64,000 nt of DNA from CAYMAZ01 sp964388575 (GTDB lineage: Bacteria; Bacteroidota; Bacteroidia; Bacteroidales; DTU049): the NCBI GenBank assembly GCA_964388575.1, contig CAYMAZ010000014.1, positions 8,680-72,679 on the forward strand. Reading direction: 5' to 3'. The position numbers were made by a program, and so were the translations under genes. Shown piece by piece: positions 60,737-64,000 of this stretch; positions within the stretch are counted from its first letter, which is position 1, and the number at the start of each line of letters is the position of its first letter. A model generated the notes under the pieces. The model searched no databases. It saw only the letters and a list, made by a program, of their open reading frames with translations, and was not told the origin of the DNA.

Positions 60737-61771
60737 ATGTTTTTCCTGGAGTATAAAAACACTTTTCACCGAATTGTCATCCATATCATTTTCTGGCTGA
60801 GCTATATCACTTTTTATTCAATACTGGTTTCTGTAAATGCAAACCTTGGTTTTGGGCAAGTCTGGCTGCGCTCACTTTATTTCATACCTGTTGACATGTT
60901 TGCAACATACGTGACAATTTATTATCTGCTTCCAAAATTTCTTATTGTCAAAAGATATTTAATGTTTGCATTGCTGTTTATTATACTTGCATTCATCACA
61001 ATTTTTTTGAATCAGTTTGTGACCTTTTTTATATATATCCCGATCTATTTTCCAGATCAACTTGCAGAAGTTGACTTTTTTAATTTTGACATGTATGTCT
61101 GGCTTGCTTCTACCTATGTTGTTGTCATTTTTGCAGGAGGTATCAAAATTTCAAAATTATGGCTTCAGGAGCAGAAAGCAAAAGCTCAGCTTAAGAATGA
61201 GCACACCAAAAGTGAACTGATGTTGCTGAAGTCACAGCTCAATCCACATTTTATTTTTAACACACTGAACAATATAGATACACTTATACACACCAATCCA
61301 CAGATGGCCTCTCAAAGTATTATCAGGCTATCAGAGATCATGCGTTATGTGACCTATGAGGCAACAGCAGATTTTGTCTCTGTAAAAAAGGAAATCAGTT
61401 ACTTGCAGGCTTTTATAGACATCCAGAAGCTTCGCTTCGGCCAAGACTTTTTCTCTGTCAATATTCAAAACAACAATCCTGAAAAAAAGATTGCACCAAT
61501 GCTGTTTATTTCACTTGTTGAAAATGCAATCAAACACGGAGATAAAAAATCTCACGTTCCGGGAATCCTAGTAGAAATCAATATCAATGAAGATATTGAT
61601 TTTAAAGTAGTGAACTATTTAGCACAAACAGATGTGAATAAAGATCAATACGGAGGAATCGGACTAAAAAATCTTAAACGACGACTTGAACTGATTTATC
61701 CGGATAACCATTTGTTTGAATGCATCAGAAACGAAGAAAATCAATATATTGCACGAATATGGATTCAATGA
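60737..61771 (+). CDS. LytS-type sensor histidine kinase
   Basis: A 344-residue membrane kinase. Four helices fill about residues 12-145 (for example IVIHIIFWLSYITFYSILVS and YLMFALLFIILAFITIFLNQ). A His-kinase domain follows with LNPHFIFNTLNNIDTLIHTN as the phosphoacceptor region, RLSEIMRYVTYEA, and the ATP-binding MLFISLVENAIKHG and YGGIGLKNLKRRLELIYPD. No separate sensor domain is present; the membrane part itself probably senses. It pairs with the response regulator gene, which starts inside its stop codon (ATGA). The stimulus is unknown. Confidence 0.92.
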   Translation: MFFLEYKNTFHRIVIHIIFWLSYITFYSILVSVNANLGFGQVWLRSLYFIPVDMFATYVTIYYLLPKFLIVKRYLMFALLFIILAFITIFLNQFVTFFIYIPIYFPDQLAEVDFFNFDMYVWLASTYVVVIFAGGIKISKLWLQEQKAKAQLKNEHTKSELMLLKSQLNPHFIFNTLNNIDTLIHTNPQMASQSIIRLSEIMRYVTYEATADFVSVKKEISYLQAFIDIQKLRFGQDFFSVNIQNNNPEKKIAPMLFISLVENAIKHGDKKSHVPGILVEININEDIDFKVVNYLAQTDVNKDQYGGIGLKNLKRRLELIYPDNHLFECIRNEENQYIARIWIQ

Positions 61772-62502
61772 AAATTCGCTGTCTTGTCATTGATGATGAA
61801 CCTCTTGCCATTGAAAAACTCAGGAGTTTTATCTCTAAAGTATCTTTTTTGGAACTCCTTGAAACTTTTCAGAACGGCATTGATGCCATCCCTCTTCTCA
61901 ATACCGGAACAATCGATTTACTGTTTCTCGACATACAAATGGAGGACCTTACAGGAATACAACTGCTTGAGGTTTTACATCACAAACCATATGTGGTCTT
62001 CACAACTGCATACAGCGAATATGCTATCAAGGGATATGAACTTGATGTTATTGACTATCTGCTGAAGCCAATATCTTTCGACCGCTTTATGGTTGCTGTC
62101 AACAAGGTTGCCGATCAAATCAGACTGATCGATTCAGCAAGAAACAACCAACTGAAAGATGATGAACAGAAAGGCATTGATTTTATTCTTGTCAAAGCAG
62201 ATTATCATATGCAGAAAATTACATTTGATGAGATCCTGTTTATTGAAGGAATGAAGGATTATCTGAGAATTCACACTCCCGAAAAAAGGGTCATGACACT
62301 TCAGACTTTTAAAAATATGGAAGATATTCTGCCCTATGATAAATTTTGCAGAATCCACAAATCATACATTGTTTCACTGTCAAAAATTGAAAAAATTGAA
62401 CGTAATCAGGTCATTATTAACGGGGAGCGACTTCCAATCGGAGAAACTTTCAGAAAAACTTTTTTTGATGTACTTAAAAAACTGGGCATTATTTATCAGT
62501 AA
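61768..62502 (+). CDS. LytTR-family response regulator
   Basis: A 244-residue regulator. The receiver (about 1-120) has IRCLVIDDEPLAIEKL, the phosphorylated Asp55 in LLFLDIQMEDLTG, FTTAYSEYAIKGYEL and LLKPISFDRF. The LytTR DNA-binding domain is at about residues 145-243 (FILVKADYHMQKITFDEILF, EGMKDYLRIHT, FCRIHKSYIVSL). It is cotranscribed with the LytS-type kinase; the start at 61768 overlaps that stop as ATGA, and an ATG at 61759 is also possible. Targets are unknown; LytTR regulators often control envelope or exopolysaccharide genes. Confidence 0.92.
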   Translation: MKIRCLVIDDEPLAIEKLRSFISKVSFLELLETFQNGIDAIPLLNTGTIDLLFLDIQMEDLTGIQLLEVLHHKPYVVFTTAYSEYAIKGYELDVIDYLLKPISFDRFMVAVNKVADQIRLIDSARNNQLKDDEQKGIDFILVKADYHMQKITFDEILFIEGMKDYLRIHTPEKRVMTLQTFKNMEDILPYDKFCRIHKSYIVSLSKIEKIERNQVIINGERLPIGETFRKTFFDVLKKLGIIYQ

Positions 62503-62516
62503 TTTCTTTCTGGTTT

Positions 62517-63203
62517 TCAAATATCCGGAATTTCAATGCTTTCTCCAAGAAACCTGGGTTTCACCCTGAAAATAAAATCCATGAAGACTTTTACTCTGGC
62601 AAATTTTTCGCGCATCCTTGTTTTAAAACCATAATGTCGGGAAACATCAGCTGCAACAAAACCCACAACTTCCTGTTTTAATCTCCTTCCGATAAATACG
62701 GCACGCTGAACATGAAATTCCTGAGAAATCACTGTAAATGATAACTGACCGAAGATCCTCTCTGCCCTGACCATTGAATCGTACGTTCTGAAACCGGCAT
62801 AATCAAGATAAATCCTGTCATAAGGAATTCCTTTTTTTATCAATGCTTTTTTCATCATCACTGGCTCATTATAATATACGGTACTGTTATCTCCGCTAAC
62901 AAGAATATAATCTATTTTGCCTGAAAAAAACAACTCTGTTACTGCATCAATTCTGTACTGAAAATATAGGTTTGTTCTGCCTCCCCTGACTTTTTCAGAA
63001 GTTCCAAGTAACAGTCCCACCTTATTGTGTGGAATTGAATCACAATCACTGTAAATAAATTCTGCGGTTTTTGTGCTGATTCTCCAGTCTGAATAAAGAA
63101 CTGCAATAACTGAAATTACTGCTGCCAGGAAACCAAGTTTGAAAAAGAATCTAAACAGCTTCTGAAAAATCCTGAAAAAATTATGTTTTCGTTTTTTCTT
63201 CAT
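62517..63203 (-). CDS. SanA-like DUF218 membrane protein
   Basis: A 228-residue protein with one N-terminal membrane helix (about residues 24-42) after a Lys/Arg-rich start (KKKRKHNFFRIFQKLFRF). The periplasmic DUF218 domain reads NKVGLLLGTSEKVRGGRTNL, DYILVSGDNSTVYYNEPVMM, GIPYDRIYLDYAGFRTYDSM and VISQEFHVQRAVFIGRRL. SanA in enterobacteria affects vancomycin sensitivity at high temperature and barrier function; the chemical reaction is uncertain. It converges on the LytTR gene 14 bases away. Confidence 0.88.
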   Translation of the reverse strand: MKKKRKHNFFRIFQKLFRFFFKLGFLAAVISVIAVLYSDWRISTKTAEFIYSDCDSIPHNKVGLLLGTSEKVRGGRTNLYFQYRIDAVTELFFSGKIDYILVSGDNSTVYYNEPVMMKKALIKKGIPYDRIYLDYAGFRTYDSMVRAERIFGQLSFTVISQEFHVQRAVFIGRRLKQEVVGFVAADVSRHYGFKTRMREKFARVKVFMDFIFRVKPRFLGESIEIPDI

Positions 63204-63354
63204 ACTAAAACAGTTTCATTTGATCCAGGGCATCTGGCAGCTTAACGTTTCTCAAGATCAGCTTTAAAAAGAAATGATTTCTCATAAACCTTTGATACAG
63301 ATGGTGAATTTATAATGACTTAACGTAATCTAAAGTAAAAAATATATATTCCGA

Positions 63355-64000
63355 TCACATTCTTTTCCTTCTTACAATGACAAATGAATTTTTTGGAAAT
63401 ACGATAATCTTTCCCCTGTAAACCTGGATGGGAACACCACCTCCGGTATATTCCAGAGGGCTGATTCCTGCCTGTCTGACATCTGCAATAACATCCCATT
63501 GCTCAGTTGTTTCAAGCTCCGGAATGTTCAATACAACTTTCTGATCAGATGGGTTATGAATCACCAGAACTTTGTCAACCTGCAGATTTGAATACCCCGG
63601 AGCAACCTGCAAATTAGGATCATTATCCATCAAAAATGCGATGAAATGATCGTATTCATAATCTGGTGAAACAGCAGCGTCATTCTTTCTGGAAAGATCA
63701 ACAGTAACACATCCGAACTGATCCAGAACACGGGCATCAATAGAATTACTTCCAAATTCAGAATATGCACCCGGAATACTCTCCCATGATCCCTGCTGGC
63801 TGACAAGTTTAATATTAAGATGATCCGGGGTCCCCCATTTTGAAAGATCAAATTCGTGGATATGATTTTTGTCAAATGCAATTTCTGCAAATCCTTTTTC
63901 GTCAAAAACCACGTAAAACGGATTTTGTTCAGGATTATCAGAGCGATTCTTTGCATGTACTTCCCCGGCAACATAATACTGCTTCAAAGCAGGACCATTT
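63355..64000 (-). CDS. C-terminal part of a probable alpha-amylase/pullulanase-type enzyme, partial
   Basis: The frame is open on the minus strand from the window edge through to the stop at 63355 (about 215 residues), with no start codon that must be genuine, so the gene probably continues beyond 64000. The sequence is beta-rich: NPFYVVFDEKGFAEIAFDKN, then IDARVLDQFGCVTVDLSRKN and DKVLVIHNPSDQKVVLNIPE, and ends IIVFPKNSFVIVRRKR. The 'VLVIHNPSDQKVVLNIP' strand resembles the C-terminal domain of pullulanase-like glycoside hydrolases, but the catalytic part is not here. The family assignment is tentative. Confidence 0.4.
   Translation of the reverse strand, partial: NGPALKQYYVAGEVHAKNRSDNPEQNPFYVVFDEKGFAEIAFDKNHIHEFDLSKWGTPDHLNIKLVSQQGSWESIPGAYSEFGSNSIDARVLDQFGCVTVDLSRKNDAAVSPDYEYDHFIAFLMDNDPNLQVAPGYSNLQVDKVLVIHNPSDQKVVLNIPELETTEQWDVIADVRQAGISPLEYTGGGVPIQVYRGKIIVFPKNSFVIVRRKRM

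Overview
The window is an AT-rich chromosomal scaffold from a member of the Bacteroidota, probably Bacteroidales-like. The reasons are promoter elements of the TAnnTTTG type in front of many genes, a type IX secretion sorting tail, a HU-CCDC81/SPOR fusion, a FISUMP-domain surface protein, the exbB-hypothetical-exbD-exbD operon, and bacterial GH3 and DUF5606 proteins. Two runs of ten N (23521-23530 and 29195-29204) show that it is a draft, probably metagenomic, assembly. Most of the content is ordinary core genome. I found no rRNA, CRISPR array, prophage or intact insertion sequence. There is one tRNA gene (Ser-GGA).

Layout. 1-3.2 kb: tail of a DUF4139 protein, a MerR regulator, an M23 peptidase, FtsB/DivIC, and a T9SS cargo gene broken by an amber codon. 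3.4-8.6 kb (minus strand): a sigma-54 activator, lptE, a TPR protein, secG, then groES-groEL. 8.7-17 kb: aldehyde dehydrogenase, rplU-rpmA, tRNA-Ser, an ExbB/ExbD energy-transducing operon, a universal stress protein, a collagen-like lipoprotein, a thioredoxin-like protein and meaB. 17.3-24.1 kb: one long run GH3, propeller protein, deoxynucleoside kinase, kdsB, HU/SPOR protein, trmB, alkyltransferase-like protein, deoC (gapped). 24.1-32.3 kb: manC, a SprT-like protease, small secreted proteins, gcvP (gapped and probably mis-joined), and pyrD-pyrK-DUF5606. 32.3-35.2 kb: an AT-rich accessory patch with a frameshifted dockerin-like protein and a FISUMP protein. 35.2-50.8 kb: esterase, AbgT transporter, an unknown protein, mutS2, a lipoprotein, an ion transporter, a 1233-residue sensor kinase, gyrB, a second related lipoprotein and an exported-looking ferredoxin-like DUF362 protein. 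51-58 kb: a tight seven-gene nucleotide-sugar operon. 58-64 kb: a DoxX/thioredoxin membrane protein, two tandem Cys-rich mini-lipoproteins, a CpsB-type phosphatase, a LytS/LytTR two-component pair, a SanA-like protein and a partial gene at the right edge.

How the genes work together. The sugar operon has the complete WbpE-WbpD-WbpB set for making a UDP-2,3-diacetamido uronic acid. It also has a TviB-like UDP-HexNAc dehydrogenase, a TviC-like 4-epimerase, GalE and RfbB, so it looks like a precursor-supply block for surface polysaccharide. manC, kdsB, lptE and the CpsB-type phosphatase fit the same envelope theme. The points most worth a second look are: two secreted-protein genes both broken at the end of the signal peptide (2339 and 32683-32707), the gcvP junction where removing 179 bases restores a full-length protein, the paired TGACA repeats upstream of groES, the exported 2[4Fe-4S] protein, and the tandem Cys-rich lipoproteins next to a CPHC thioredoxin fusion. 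I did not find a convincing new multi-gene system.
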